From: Sutterella sp047777475
Lineage (GTDB): Bacteria; Pseudomonadota; Gammaproteobacteria; Burkholderiales; Burkholderiaceae_F
Direction: 5' to 3'
Assembly: GCA_047777475.1 (NCBI GenBank)
Contig: JBKEET010000003.1
Location: forward strand, 310,001 to 374,000
DNA length: 64,000 nucleotides
Shown here: piece after piece, positions 7,938 through 16,407 of the stretch
Position numbering within the stretch: position 1 is the stretch's first letter
Layout: the number at the start of each line of letters is the position of its first letter
Notes under the pieces: generated by a model
The model's database searches: none
The model's input: the letters and a program-made list of their open reading frames with translations, nothing else
Told to the model about the DNA's origin: nothing
Made by a program: the position numbers and the translations under genes

Positions 7938-9680
7938 TTAGTCCTCTTCGCGGTGCTCCATGTACTGCGGCGCGCTGATGCCGAGCAGCGCGAGGCCGTT
8001 GGCAAGCACGCGGCGCGTCGCCGCAAGGAGCGCGAGGCGGGCGTTGCGCGCCGTCTCGTCGTCGGTGAGAACCCGCTCGGCATTGTAGAAGGAATGGAAT
8101 GCCGCCGCGAGTTCCTTGAGATAGTAGCAAACCATATGCGGCGCATGGTCGCGGGCGGCCTGCGCGAGCATCGCGGGATACTCGGCGATCTTGCTGAGGA
8201 GCGCACCCGCAGCCTCGCTCGTGAGCCCCGAGAGATCGGCCGCGGCAAGCGCTTCCTCGGTAGGCACCGCGTAGCCCTTTTCCTTGGCGGCGGCGAAGAC
8301 CGAGCAGATGCGCGCATGCGCGTACTGCAGGTAGTAAACCGGGTTCTCGTCGCTCTTCTTCTGGGCGAGGTCGATGTCGAACACGAACTCCGCGTCGGCC
8401 TTGCGCGCGACGAGGAAGTAGCGCGCCGCGTCGCGGCCCGCCATCGTGACGAGGTCGCGCAGCGTGACGTAGTTGCCCGAGCGCTTGCTCATCTTCACGG
8501 GCTCGCCGTTCTTCAGCACGGAGAGCATCTTGTGAAGGATGTACACCGGGAAATCCTTCGGGATCTTGAGGCCGCGCACGAGGGCGATGCACTGCAGGCC
8601 GCAGCGCACGCGCGCCGTCGTGCCGTGGTGGTCCGAGCCCTGGATGTCCACGGCCTTGGTGTAGCCGCGGTTGAACTTGTTGAGGTGGTAGGCGACGTCG
8701 GGCACGAAATAGGTCCAGTGGCCGTCGGCCTTGCGCATCACGCGGTCCTTGTCGTCGTGGATGCCGAGGTCCTCGCAGGCCGTCGTGCGCAGCCACAGCG
8801 CGCCGTCCTTCTCATAGGTGCGGCCCGACTCGATGATCGACTTGACGGCCGCTTCGAGCTCGCCAGAGGCGTAGACCGAAGACTCGAGGAAGAAGCTGTC
8901 GAAATGCACGCCGAGCGCGTCGAGGTCGTCGTCCTGCTCGTTGCGCAGGTAAGCGACGCCGTAGCGGCGCAGCGCGTCCATGTCGTCGATGTCGCCCTTC
9001 GATTCGACCACCGTGCCGTCGTGGCGGTGCACGGGCTTTTTGTCGAGGTAGTCGCGCGCGATCGAGATCACGTACTCGCCGTGGTAGGCGTCCTCCGGCA
9101 TCTCGATCTTCTCGCCGAGGAGCTCGCGGGCGCGCAGCCTGATCGATTCGGCGAGGTGCGTGATCTGCACGCCGGCGTCGTTGTAATAGAACTCGCGCGT
9201 CACCTTCCAGCCCTGCGTGGCGAGGATGTTGGCGAGGACGTCGCCGAGCGCACCCTGGCGCGCATGGCCGAGGTGAAGCGGGCCCGTGGGGTTGGCGGAA
9301 ACGTACTCGAGCAGCACCGACTCGCCCTTGTGCGCGTCGCTGCGGCCGTAGGCCTCGCCCTCGCGCAGGACCTGGCGGACGACGTCCTGCTTGGCGCCGG
9401 CCTGCAGGCGGAAGTTGATGAAGCCGGGGCCGGCGATCTCGATGCTCTTGACGAGCGCGGCGCTGCGCGCGTCGGCCTTTAGGCGGGCGACGATGTCCTC
9501 GGCGATGGCGCGCGGGCTCTTGTGCAGGGTGCGCGCGAGGTGCATGGCGGCCGTGCAGGCGACGTCGCCGTGCTCGGGATCTTTGGGACGCTCGAGAACG
9601 ATCTCGGCGCCGGTCACGCCCATGTCCTTGAGGGCGTCGGAAATAAGGGAAACGAGGGCTTCTTTTTGCTGTGCAAGCAT
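7938..9680 (-). CDS. argS: Arginyl-tRNA synthetase
   Basis: 580 residues, normal for class I ArgRS. The HIGH-type signature is HLGHARQG at about 136-143, inside SANPTGPLHLGH. The second signature is VKMSKRSGNYV at about 397-407, and the C-terminal anticodon-binding domain is present. It charges tRNA-Arg in the cytosol. ATG at 9680. First gene of the group that continues into SPOR, dsbA and SDR. Confidence 0.96.
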   Translation of the reverse strand: MLAQQKEALVSLISDALKDMGVTGAEIVLERPKDPEHGDVACTAAMHLARTLHKSPRAIAEDIVARLKADARSAALVKSIEIAGPGFINFRLQAGAKQDVVRQVLREGEAYGRSDAHKGESVLLEYVSANPTGPLHLGHARQGALGDVLANILATQGWKVTREFYYNDAGVQITHLAESIRLRARELLGEKIEMPEDAYHGEYVISIARDYLDKKPVHRHDGTVVESKGDIDDMDALRRYGVAYLRNEQDDDLDALGVHFDSFFLESSVYASGELEAAVKSIIESGRTYEKDGALWLRTTACEDLGIHDDKDRVMRKADGHWTYFVPDVAYHLNKFNRGYTKAVDIQGSDHHGTTARVRCGLQCIALVRGLKIPKDFPVYILHKMLSVLKNGEPVKMSKRSGNYVTLRDLVTMAGRDAARYFLVARKADAEFVFDIDLAQKKSDENPVYYLQYAHARICSVFAAAKEKGYAVPTEEALAAADLSGLTSEAAGALLSKIAEYPAMLAQAARDHAPHMVCYYLKELAAAFHSFYNAERVLTDDETARNARLALLAATRRVLANGLALLGISAPQYMEHREED

Positions 9681-9834
9681 TGCTTCTTCCAGGGGTTTCG
9701 TTTCAGGCGCCTACAGTGTACTCGCAGCGGCGGGCTCGCCTGAACGGGAGAGAATGATTTTTCGGTCTGAAAATGTTTCGGCCCGTCGTCATCGAGGCAA
9801 CGGGCCGGAGGCGCTGGTCTGCGCGGTGCGGGCC

Positions 9835-10638
9835 TCAGCGGCCGGCGCGCTTGTCGTGCGAGAGGAAAGCGTAGGCCGAGTGATTGTGAATCGACTCGAA
9901 GTTTTCCGCCTCGACGTGATAGGCGAGCACGCGGTCGTCGCGGTTGAGCATGCTGGCCATGTCGCGCACGAGATCCTCGACGAATTTCGGGTGATCGTAG
10001 GCGTACTCGGTGACGAACTTCTCGTCCGAGCGCTTCAGGCGCGACCACAGCTGGCAGGAAGCGGCGTTCTCGGCGACCGCGACCTGGTCCTCAAGGCTCA
10101 TCGGCTTGGCGAGCACGAGCGAGCTCGTCAGATGCGAGCGCTGGTTGTGCGCGCCGTAGCGCGAGATTTCCTTCGAGCACGGGCACAGGCTCGTCACCGG
10201 CGTCTGGGTGACCTGGCGCACCGTGATCTCGCCCTTTTCGCAGTCGGCGATCCAGGCGCCCTCATAGTTCATGAGGCTCGTGAGCTTGCTCACGGGGGCC
10301 GTCTTGCGGATGAAGAACGGGAAGCGGATCTCGATCGTGCCGCCCTCGGCGCCGAGGCGCTCGAGCATGTCGGAGCAGAGCTCGCGCACGCCGGCCGCGT
10401 CGAGCGGCTCCTGATGGTCTTCCATCAGCGCGATGAAGCGCGACATATGCGTGCCCTTCTGGTCGGCGGGCAGCGAGACGGTGAGCGTCAGCTTGGCGAC
10501 CGTGGGCTGGGGGCCGTGCGCCGTGGCGACGGTGATCGGGAAAGCCACGTCGCGAACGCCGACGCGGTCAATGGGAATATTTCGGCCGTCGTGCGAGGAC
10601 TGAACGTCCGGGAGAATGTTTTTCTTTTCTGCGTCCAT
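9835..10638 (-). CDS. folE2: GTP cyclohydrolase I type IB (FolE2)
   Basis: 267 residues matching the FolE2 family, which converts GTP to 7,8-dihydroneopterin triphosphate for folate and is unrelated in sequence to canonical FolE. The conserved metal-binding Cys is in TSLCPCSKEIS, and the N-terminus MDAEKKNILPDVQSS is family-typical. FolE2 is metal-promiscuous and in other bacteria is often used when zinc is scarce; here I see no Zur-type operator. Monocistronic on the minus strand, ending 154 nt upstream of the argS start. Confidence 0.93.
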   Translation of the reverse strand: MDAEKKNILPDVQSSHDGRNIPIDRVGVRDVAFPITVATAHGPQPTVAKLTLTVSLPADQKGTHMSRFIALMEDHQEPLDAAGVRELCSDMLERLGAEGGTIEIRFPFFIRKTAPVSKLTSLMNYEGAWIADCEKGEITVRQVTQTPVTSLCPCSKEISRYGAHNQRSHLTSSLVLAKPMSLEDQVAVAENAASCQLWSRLKRSDEKFVTEYAYDHPKFVEDLVRDMASMLNRDDRVLAYHVEAENFESIHNHSAYAFLSHDKRAGR

Positions 10639-11039
10639 AAACAGTGAAAACCGAGCCCCGGGCGATGCGCCGCTGAAAGCGCGGCGGCCGGGGACCGGCT
10701 GCTAAAAAAGTCCGAATTGTCTTTTGGGAAAGCACGCTGCGGCGGCAAAATGGGACGGCGCGACAGGCGCCGGGTCACCGGAGCGGCTCCCGAGGTGGGT
10801 GATATCTTACAAAAACCGAGCGCTCTTAGGGGAAAACTTTCGGAGGGTAACGCAAAAAAACGCGCGGGGACGGCCGAAAGCCAACGAATATTTACAAATT
10901 GCGGACCCCCGGAGAGATTGACAAAAGCCCGAAGCGCCCCAATGTTAGGAAAAACGCGGCGCGTGCGCCGCTTCGTTGTTTCTATACTTAAAGATAATGC
11001 CGGTGAACCGCCGGCCTCCTTGACTGCTGGAGCGCTTCT
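10639..11039. other. Intergenic region between folE2 (-) and a small membrane protein gene (+)
   Basis: About 400 nt without a convincing gene. It is A-rich in places and holds a GCGGC/GCCGC stem at 10956-10971 followed by a T-rich stretch (terminator-like) and a TTGACA at 10919-10924 without a good -10 partner. It must contain the divergent promoters of folE2 and the gene at 11040, but I cannot place them. Confidence 0.5.
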
Positions 11040-11399
11040 ATGCCTTTTTATATTTTCGAAACGCCGGGCAATCCGATCGTGCGGGTTATCGCCGGCCTGA
11101 TCACGCTCGCCGTTCTGGCGGCGCTCGCCTTTTTCATGCTGCCCGTCGTCCTGGCAATCATCGCGGGCGCCATCGTGCTCGGCCTGATCGCCTGGGGCTG
11201 GTCCTGGTACCAGCGGAAGAAGTACGGCGACCCGCTCGAGCGGATGCAGGCCGCCATGGACCGCGCCGAGCGCGAGGCCTGGGGCGAGGATGAGCCTTCG
11301 TCCCGCGGCACCGGGCGCGCGGGCGACATCCGCATCGAGACGAGCGACGCCAAGCAGTGGAAGATGCATGACGTCGAGGACATCGAGGAAAAGCACTGA
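11040..11399 (+). CDS. Small membrane protein of unknown function
   Basis: 119 residues. Two hydrophobic segments (about residues 14-33 and 36-55) are separated by a very short turn, ending in aromatic and basic residues (WGWSWYQRKKYG). A charged cytoplasmic tail follows, acidic at its end. A GGAG ribosome site about 8 nt upstream and strong third-position GC support it as real. I do not recognise the family. It converges on cls with a 9-nt gap, so a link to membrane lipid metabolism is only suggested by position. Confidence 0.7.
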   Translation: MPFYIFETPGNPIVRVIAGLITLAVLAALAFFMLPVVLAIIAGAIVLGLIAWGWSWYQRKKYGDPLERMQAAMDRAEREAWGEDEPSSRGTGRAGDIRIETSDAKQWKMHDVEDIEEKH

Positions 11400-11408
11400 G
11401 GCCGCGCT

Positions 11409-12878
11409 TCAGAGCAGGGGCGAAAGCAGGTAGCTTGCCCCTTCCTTGAGGCGGTCGGAGATCGGACGGTGCCGCCATTGCGACGGATCGATCTCCCGGC
11501 ACTGCTCCGCATAGTGCTGGTGAAGCTTCTTGATGTCCGCCATGAACTGCTCGTCGAAGATGAGCATTGACACCTCAAAGTCAAGCTGGATGCTCCGGTT
11601 GTCGAAATTGACGGTGCCGAAGACGGCGTAGGTGTCGTCGACCGCGATTGACTTCGTGTGCAGCAGTCCTCCCCGGTAGAGCAGGATGCGGATCCCCGCC
11701 GTGAGCAGGTCGTCGAAGTAGCGCCGCCCGGCGTAGGTGACCGTGCGGCTGTCGGCGAGCTCCGGGATGATGAGCGTCACTTTCACGCCGCGCCGCGCCG
11801 CCACTTCGAGCGCGGCGGCGAGCGCTTCGCTCGGAATGAAATAAGGCGTCGTGATGCAGAGGCTGAAGCGCGCTGCGTTGATCGCCTCAAGCAGCAGGCT
11901 CTGCCCGGTGTTGTGGCTGAGAAGCGGGCCCGAGGGCACGACAACGGTCGTCGCCTCTCCGGGCTGCTCGTAAAGATCGTTCAGGGGCAGAGGGTCCATG
12001 TCGGACGGGTCGCCGTCGGGCTGGAGCGCCCAGTCGGTCAGAAAAATCCCTTCAAGTTCGCGCACCGCCGGTCCTTCGGTGCGCACCATCGCGTCGATCC
12101 AGGCGCCGACGGTCTTCGCTTCGGCGAAGCAGTCTGGGTCGACCATGTTGAGGCTTCCCGTGTAGGCGACGCGGCGGTCGATCACGATCGTCTTGCGGTG
12201 CAGCCGCAGGTCGACTCTCTGCAGGCCGAAAAAGCGCAGGAAGTTAAGCGGCATCGCCGAGGCCACTTTGATGCCGCAGTCCCGGAACCGCTTGGCCATG
12301 TCGCTCTTCAGGAAGGCGACCGAGCCGAAGGCGTCGACGAGGATCCGGATGCGCACGCCGCGGGCTCTCGCCGCGACGAGCGCGTCGGCGACCTGCTCGA
12401 TGCGCCCGTCCGTGTGCCAGATATAGAACTCCATGTCGATCGATTGCTCGGCCGCAGCGATGTCGCTGAGAATCGCCGAGAACGTCTCGTCGGCCTCGCC
12501 GAGAAGCTTCAGCCGCGAGCCCGACGTGACCGGGAGCTGCGCAATGTTCACCGCCAGATGGATGAGCGTGCGGTGCGGCGCGAGCGTTGCGGGAAGCGGT
12601 CCCGTCGGCGTGAGCTTGTTCTTGGAAGTGATGCCGTACCAATGCGCGAGAAGCCGGCGGTAGCGGATGGCGCGCAGGCGTCCGACGGGCCTTTCGCCGA
12701 ACAGCAGGTAAACCGCGAATCCGACGTAGGGCAGGATCGCCGTGAAGAGGATCCAGGCGAAGGCCGATCCCGGCGGATGGCGAGTTAGCACCACGCGCAG
12801 GAACACGCCGATGACAATGATGAGCTGGAGGCCCGCGGCCAGCAGGCCGCCGATCTCCAGGGAAGAAAAGTCAGTCAT
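11409..12878 (-). CDS. cls: Cardiolipin synthase (phospholipase D family)
   Basis: 489 residues, typical of bacterial Cls. Two N-terminal transmembrane helices (PLDc_N region, about 8-60) precede two phospholipase D HxKxxxxD motifs: HRKTIVID (about residue 225) and HTKSIAVD (about residue 405), the latter followed by FGTVNFDNRS. It condenses two phosphatidylglycerol molecules into cardiolipin at the inner membrane. ATG at 12878. Single gene, convergent with the small membrane protein gene. Confidence 0.92.
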   Translation of the reverse strand: MTDFSSLEIGGLLAAGLQLIIVIGVFLRVVLTRHPPGSAFAWILFTAILPYVGFAVYLLFGERPVGRLRAIRYRRLLAHWYGITSKNKLTPTGPLPATLAPHRTLIHLAVNIAQLPVTSGSRLKLLGEADETFSAILSDIAAAEQSIDMEFYIWHTDGRIEQVADALVAARARGVRIRILVDAFGSVAFLKSDMAKRFRDCGIKVASAMPLNFLRFFGLQRVDLRLHRKTIVIDRRVAYTGSLNMVDPDCFAEAKTVGAWIDAMVRTEGPAVRELEGIFLTDWALQPDGDPSDMDPLPLNDLYEQPGEATTVVVPSGPLLSHNTGQSLLLEAINAARFSLCITTPYFIPSEALAAALEVAARRGVKVTLIIPELADSRTVTYAGRRYFDDLLTAGIRILLYRGGLLHTKSIAVDDTYAVFGTVNFDNRSIQLDFEVSMLIFDEQFMADIKKLHQHYAEQCREIDPSQWRHRPISDRLKEGASYLLSPLL

Positions 12879-13008
12879 GGATTTGCTGCAACTTTTATAA
12901 AAATAAGTCCGCCTAAAGTCTATCGTGCCCTCAACCGTGCGCGGCGCAGGGTTTTAGAGCGTTTTATAAGTATAAATACATATTTTGTTGTTTTTTGCGA
13001 TGGCCGCC

Positions 13009-13038
13009 TTGACACGTGAAATTTGAGCGGGGCATAAT
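13009..13038 (+). promoter_or_regulatory. Sigma-70 promoter of the tRNA-Tyr/tRNA-Thr/tuf1 operon
   Basis: TTGACA at 13009-13014 and CATAAT at 13033-13038 with an 18-bp spacer, ending 14 nt before the mature tRNA-Tyr 5' end. The consensus -35 and the position make this a good stable-RNA promoter. Confidence 0.75.
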
Positions 13039-13052
13039 GCGCTTCTCGCTAA

Positions 13053-13138
13053 GGAGAGGTGCCTGAGTGGCTAAAAGGGGCAGACTGTAAATCTGTTGGC
13101 TTACGCCTACGATGGTTCGAATCCATCCCTCTCCACCA
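13053..13138 (+). tRNA. tRNA-Tyr (anticodon GTA)
   Basis: The 7-bp acceptor GGAGAGG (13053-13059) pairs with CCTCTCC (13128-13134). The anticodon GTA is at 13087-13089 in a 7-nt loop. It has the long variable arm of a class II tRNA, TTCGAAT in the T loop and an encoded CCA (13136-13138). First RNA of the operon. Confidence 0.96.
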
Positions 13139-13235
13139 GCGAAACTTTCGCAAAGCGAACCAAGCATAGCGGAAGGACATTCGACGGCGAAGCGCCGAAG
13201 GCGCGAGCTGTTCTCGTCAACCGCTCATGAACCGT

Positions 13236-13310
<75 letters not shown>

Positions 13311-13385
13311 CTGAATTTCCTACATCGACTAACTAATTCCGCATCCGCTGCGCGGAGACGGAAATCTTGCTCAGGAGCCAAACAG

Positions 13386-14576
13386 ATGGCCAAGGCTAAG
13401 TATGAACGTACAAAGCCCCACGTTAACGTGGGCACTATTGGTCACGTGGACCATGGTAAGACCACGCTGACTGCCGCTCTCACCACGATTCTCGCGAAGA
13501 AGTACGGCGGCGAAGCGAAGGCTTACGACCAGATCGACGCGGCTCCTGAAGAGAAGGCCCGCGGCATCACCATTAACTCGGCTCACGTCGAGTACGAGAC
13601 GGCGAAGCGCCACTACGCTCACGTCGACTGCCCGGGCCACGCCGACTACGTGAAGAACATGATCACGGGCGCTGCTCAGATGGACGGCGCCATCCTCGTG
13701 GTCTCCGCCGCTGACGGCCCGATGCCCCAGACGCGCGAGCACATCCTGCTTGCCCGCCAGGTCGGCGTTCCCTACATCATCGTCTTCCTGAACAAGTGCG
13801 ACATGGTTGACGACGAGGAGCTTCTCGAGCTCGTTGAGATGGAAGTCCGCGAGCTTCTGACGAAGTACCAGTTCCCGGGCGACACGATCCCTGTGATCCG
13901 CGGCTCGGCCAAGCTCGCCCTCGAGGGCGACACGGGCCCGCTCGGCGAACAGGCCATCCTGAAGCTCGCCGACACGCTCGACAGCTACATTCCGGAGCCG
14001 CAGCGCGCTCTTGACAAGCCGTTCCTGATGCCGATCGAGGACGTGTTCTCGATTTCCGGCCGCGGCACGGTGGTCACGGGCCGCGTTGAGCGCGGTGTGA
14101 TCCGCATCGGCGACGAAATCGAAATCGTGGGCATCAAGCCGACGCAGAAGACGACCTGCACGGGCGTTGAGATGTTCCGCAAGATCCTCGACGAGGGCGA
14201 AGCGGGCGACAACATCGGCGTTCTGCTGCGCGGCACGAAGCGCGAGGAAGTCGAGCGCGGCCAGGTTCTGGCCAAGCCCGGCACGATCACGCCGCACACC
14301 TCCTTCAAGGGCCAGGTTTACGTCCTGAAGAAGGAAGAAGGCGGTCGCCACACGCCGTTCTTCAAGGGCTATCGTCCGCAGTTCTACTTCCGCACGACGG
14401 ACGTCACGGGCACCATTGAGCTGCCGGAAGGCACGGAGATGGTGATGCCGGGCGACAACGTGACGATGAAGGTCGATCTGATCGCCCCGATCGCCATGGA
14501 GCAGGGCCTGCGCTTCGCTATTCGCGAAGGCGGCCACACCGTCGGCGCCGGCGTTGTTGCTGAGATCATCAAGTAA
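13386..14576 (+). CDS. tuf: Elongation factor Tu, copy 1
   Basis: 396 residues. GTPase P-loop GHVDHGKTT at 18-26, DCPGHADY (G3), NKCD (G4), effector region RGITIN, and C-terminal beta barrels. It delivers aminoacyl-tRNA to the ribosome. I use the ATG at 13386 because it gives the family N-terminus MAKAKYERTKPH; the frame is open to 13266 through the tRNA and that part is not coding. Nearly identical to the second tuf at 30837, with all visible differences synonymous. Co-transcribed with tRNAs on both sides. Confidence 0.98.
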   Translation: MAKAKYERTKPHVNVGTIGHVDHGKTTLTAALTTILAKKYGGEAKAYDQIDAAPEEKARGITINSAHVEYETAKRHYAHVDCPGHADYVKNMITGAAQMDGAILVVSAADGPMPQTREHILLARQVGVPYIIVFLNKCDMVDDEELLELVEMEVRELLTKYQFPGDTIPVIRGSAKLALEGDTGPLGEQAILKLADTLDSYIPEPQRALDKPFLMPIEDVFSISGRGTVVTGRVERGVIRIGDEIEIVGIKPTQKTTCTGVEMFRKILDEGEAGDNIGVLLRGTKREEVERGQVLAKPGTITPHTSFKGQVYVLKKEEGGRHTPFFKGYRPQFYFRTTDVTGTIELPEGTEMVMPGDNVTMKVDLIAPIAMEQGLRFAIREGGHTVGAGVVAEIIK

Positions 14577-14587
14577 TAACGCTTTTC

Positions 14588-14611
14588 GAAGGCCTGCCGC
14601 AGCAGGCCTTC
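14588..14611 (+). other. Hairpin between tuf1 and tRNA-Trp
   Basis: A perfect 10-bp stem GAAGGCCTGC/GCAGGCCTTC (14588-14597 with 14602-14611) with a 4-nt loop and no T tract. It more likely protects the tuf1 mRNA 3' end or marks tRNA processing than terminates transcription, since tRNA-Trp begins 10 nt later. Confidence 0.6.
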
Positions 14612-14621
14612 GGCCAAGCAC

Positions 14622-14697
14622 AGGGGCATAGCTCAATCGGCAGAGCGACGGTCTCCAAAACCGTAGGTTGAGGGTTCGATTCCTTCTGCCCCTGCCA
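14622..14697 (+). tRNA. tRNA-Trp (anticodon CCA)
   Basis: 76 nt. Acceptor AGGGGCA (14622-14628) pairs with TGCCCCT (14687-14693). Anticodon stem ACGGT/ACCGT carries loop CTCCAAA (anticodon CCA at 14655-14657). GGTTCGATTC T arm and encoded CCA at 14695-14697. Lies between tuf1 and secE as in many proteobacteria. Confidence 0.97.
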
Positions 14698-14704
14698 AAT
14701 TTCC

Positions 14705-14742
14705 AGCCAAGCCGCGGTTCAAAATCGCGGCTTGGCTTTTTT
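14705..14742 (+). terminator. Intrinsic terminator after tRNA-Trp
   Basis: 12-bp perfect stem (14705-14716 with 14726-14737) followed by a run of six T. It ends the tRNA-tuf1-tRNA transcript, so secE-nusG needs its own promoter. Confidence 0.9.
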
Positions 14743-14880
14743 GAACTCTGTGGATAAATCAGAAAAAAGCGATTTTTTCCCGCAGAGCGTCTCTTTGAAG
14801 TTAGAATAAGAAACTTCGCTTAAATTTCATTTGCGCCGGAGTGCGCCGCAGCCGCGGGAGCCCTTCCGGCAGGATTCGTT

Positions 14881-15264
14881 ATGAGTAACCAAAACGTTGA
14901 AACTTCCTCGGGCACGCTCGACAAGGTTCTCGTCACGCTGGCCGCGCTCTGCGTGATCGCCGGCGTCCTCGCCTTCTCGCTGCTCACCGAGCAGGCCCTT
15001 GCGGTCCGCCTCGGCGCCCTCGGCGGCGGCCTCGTGCTCGGCGTTATTCTCGCCTGGTTCAGCCCCACGGGAAAGCGCTTCCTCAATTACGGGCGCCAGT
15101 CCTGGGAAGAGCTGCGCCGCGTCGTGTGGCCGACGCGCAAGGAAACGCTCAACACGACCGGCCTGGTCATGGCCTTCGTCGTCGTCATCTCCCTGTTCAT
15201 GTTCATCTGCGATCAGATCATCGAATGGGGCCTTTACGACGTGCTGCTGCGCATGAAGATTTAA
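14881..15264 (+). CDS. secE: Preprotein translocase subunit SecE
   Basis: 127 residues with three transmembrane segments (about 17-35, 42-60 and 94-120), the three-helix proteobacterial form. The conserved amphipathic and hinge motif SWEELRRVVWPTRKET precedes the essential last helix. With SecY (41710) and SecG it forms the inner-membrane SecYEG channel. Seventeen nt upstream of nusG on the same strand, the conserved secE-nusG pair. No convincing promoter was found in 14743-14880. Confidence 0.95.
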   Translation: MSNQNVETSSGTLDKVLVTLAALCVIAGVLAFSLLTEQALAVRLGALGGGLVLGVILAWFSPTGKRFLNYGRQSWEELRRVVWPTRKETLNTTGLVMAFVVVISLFMFICDQIIEWGLYDVLLRMKI

Positions 15265-15281
15265 CAAACTGAGGATGCGTC

Positions 15282-15848
15282 ATGAGTGATAACGTCAAGA
15301 ATGCTCCCGTGAGCGGCAGCAGCGACATGCGCTGGTACACCGTCCACGTCTATTCCTCCATGGAAAAGAGCGTGGAAAAAGCGCTTCGCGAAAACATCGC
15401 CGCGAGCGACCTGCGCGATCAGTTCGGCCAGGTGCTGCTGCCCACCGAGAAGGTGCAGGAAGTGCGCAACGGCCGCAAGCACACGAGCGAGCGCCGCATG
15501 TACCCGGGCTACGTCTTCATTCAGATGAAAATGAATGACGCGACCTGGCATCTTGTCAATTCCACGCCGCGCGTCATCGAATTCCTCGGCGGCTTCAAGC
15601 CGGTTCCGCTCTCGGAGGCGGAAATCAACTCGATTCTCCAGCAGATGGAGAGCGGCACCGAGGCGCCCCGCCCCAAGGTTCAGTTCGAGGTGGGCGAGCA
15701 GATCCGCGTCAAGGCCGGCCCGTTCACGGACTTCAACGGCCGCATCGAGGCCGTCGACTACGACAAGAACCGCCTGCAGGTCTACGTTTCGATTTTCTCG
15801 CGCGAGACGCTCGTGGACCTCGATTTCAGCGAAGTCGAAAAAATCTGA
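15282..15848 (+). CDS. nusG: Transcription termination/antitermination protein NusG
   Basis: 188 residues. NGN domain at about 14-120 (RWYTVHVYSSMEKSVEKAL; YPGYVFIQM) and a KOW domain at about 135-188 (VGEQIRVKAGPFTDFNG). It binds the RNA polymerase clamp to suppress pausing and couples to Rho and ribosomal S10. Start ATG at 15282, 17 nt after secE. An N-terminal extension of about nine residues precedes the conserved domain. Confidence 0.96.
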   Translation: MSDNVKNAPVSGSSDMRWYTVHVYSSMEKSVEKALRENIAASDLRDQFGQVLLPTEKVQEVRNGRKHTSERRMYPGYVFIQMKMNDATWHLVNSTPRVIEFLGGFKPVPLSEAEINSILQQMESGTEAPRPKVQFEVGEQIRVKAGPFTDFNGRIEAVDYDKNRLQVYVSIFSRETLVDLDFSEVEKI

Positions 15849-15869
15849 TATTTTTTCCGGGCTTGCACT

Positions 15870-15898
15870 TGCACACTAAGGCAATTAGTGATATAGTG
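15870..15898 (+). promoter_or_regulatory. Promoter of rplK-rplA with palindromic spacer
   Basis: TTGCAC (15870-15875), 17-bp spacer, TATAGT (15893-15898). TTGCAC is duplicated in tandem just upstream (15864-15869). The spacer holds an inverted repeat CACTAA-GGCAA-TTAGTG (15875-15880 with 15886-15891), positioned like an operator. Confidence 0.7.
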
Positions 15899-15975
15899 CG
15901 AGCCTTTCTACCTCAGACATGGGGAGCCCAAGGACCCTCCTTAGGCGTCTTAACCCATTGAAGGATATTTAAAAA

Positions 15976-16407
15976 ATGGCTAAAAAGATCGTTGGCTTTA
16001 TCAAGCTGCAGGTTCCGGCTGGTAAAGCGAATCCCGCGCCTCCTATTGGCCCGGCTCTGGGCCAGCGCGGCCTTAACATCATGCAGTTCTGCAAGGCGTT
16101 CAATGCCGCCACGCAGAAGATGGAACAGGGTCTCCCGATCCCTGTCGTGATCACTGCCTTCGCCGACAAGAGCTTCACGTTCATCATGAAGACGCCGCCG
16201 GCCACGGTCCTCATCAAGAAGGCCGCCAAGGTGCAGAAGGGCTCCGCCCGTCCGCACACCGACAAGGTGGGCAAGATCACGCGCGCTCAGGCTGAAGAAA
16301 TCGCCAAGATGAAGGAGCCTGATCTCACGGCTGCCGACATGGACGCCGCTGTCCGCACGATCGCTGGTTCCGCCCGTTCCATGGGCATCACGGTGGAGGG
16401 TCTGTAA
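15976..16407 (+). CDS. rplK: 50S ribosomal protein L11
   Basis: 143 residues, the E. coli-like length. The N-terminus MAKKIVGFIKLQVPAGKAN and the conserved PPIGPALGQRG are present. It forms the GTPase-associated stalk base on 23S rRNA with L10, and is needed for RelA activation. Stop overlaps the rplA start by one base (TAATG), so the two are translationally coupled. The 127-nt leader carries a strong promoter. Confidence 0.97.
   Translation: MAKKIVGFIKLQVPAGKANPAPPIGPALGQRGLNIMQFCKAFNAATQKMEQGLPIPVVITAFADKSFTFIMKTPPATVLIKKAAKVQKGSARPHTDKVGKITRAQAEEIAKMKEPDLTAADMDAAVRTIAGSARSMGITVEGL

Noticed and set aside
6750..9482. 910-codon plus-strand frame across dsbA, SPOR and argS
   Set aside because: Antisense to three well-supported genes and crosses their gaps; protein is low-complexity Arg/Ala/Val/His.
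10919..10947. TTGACA at 10919 as promoter of the small membrane protein gene
   Set aside because: No -10-like hexamer at 16-18 bp; the position is also far from the start codon.
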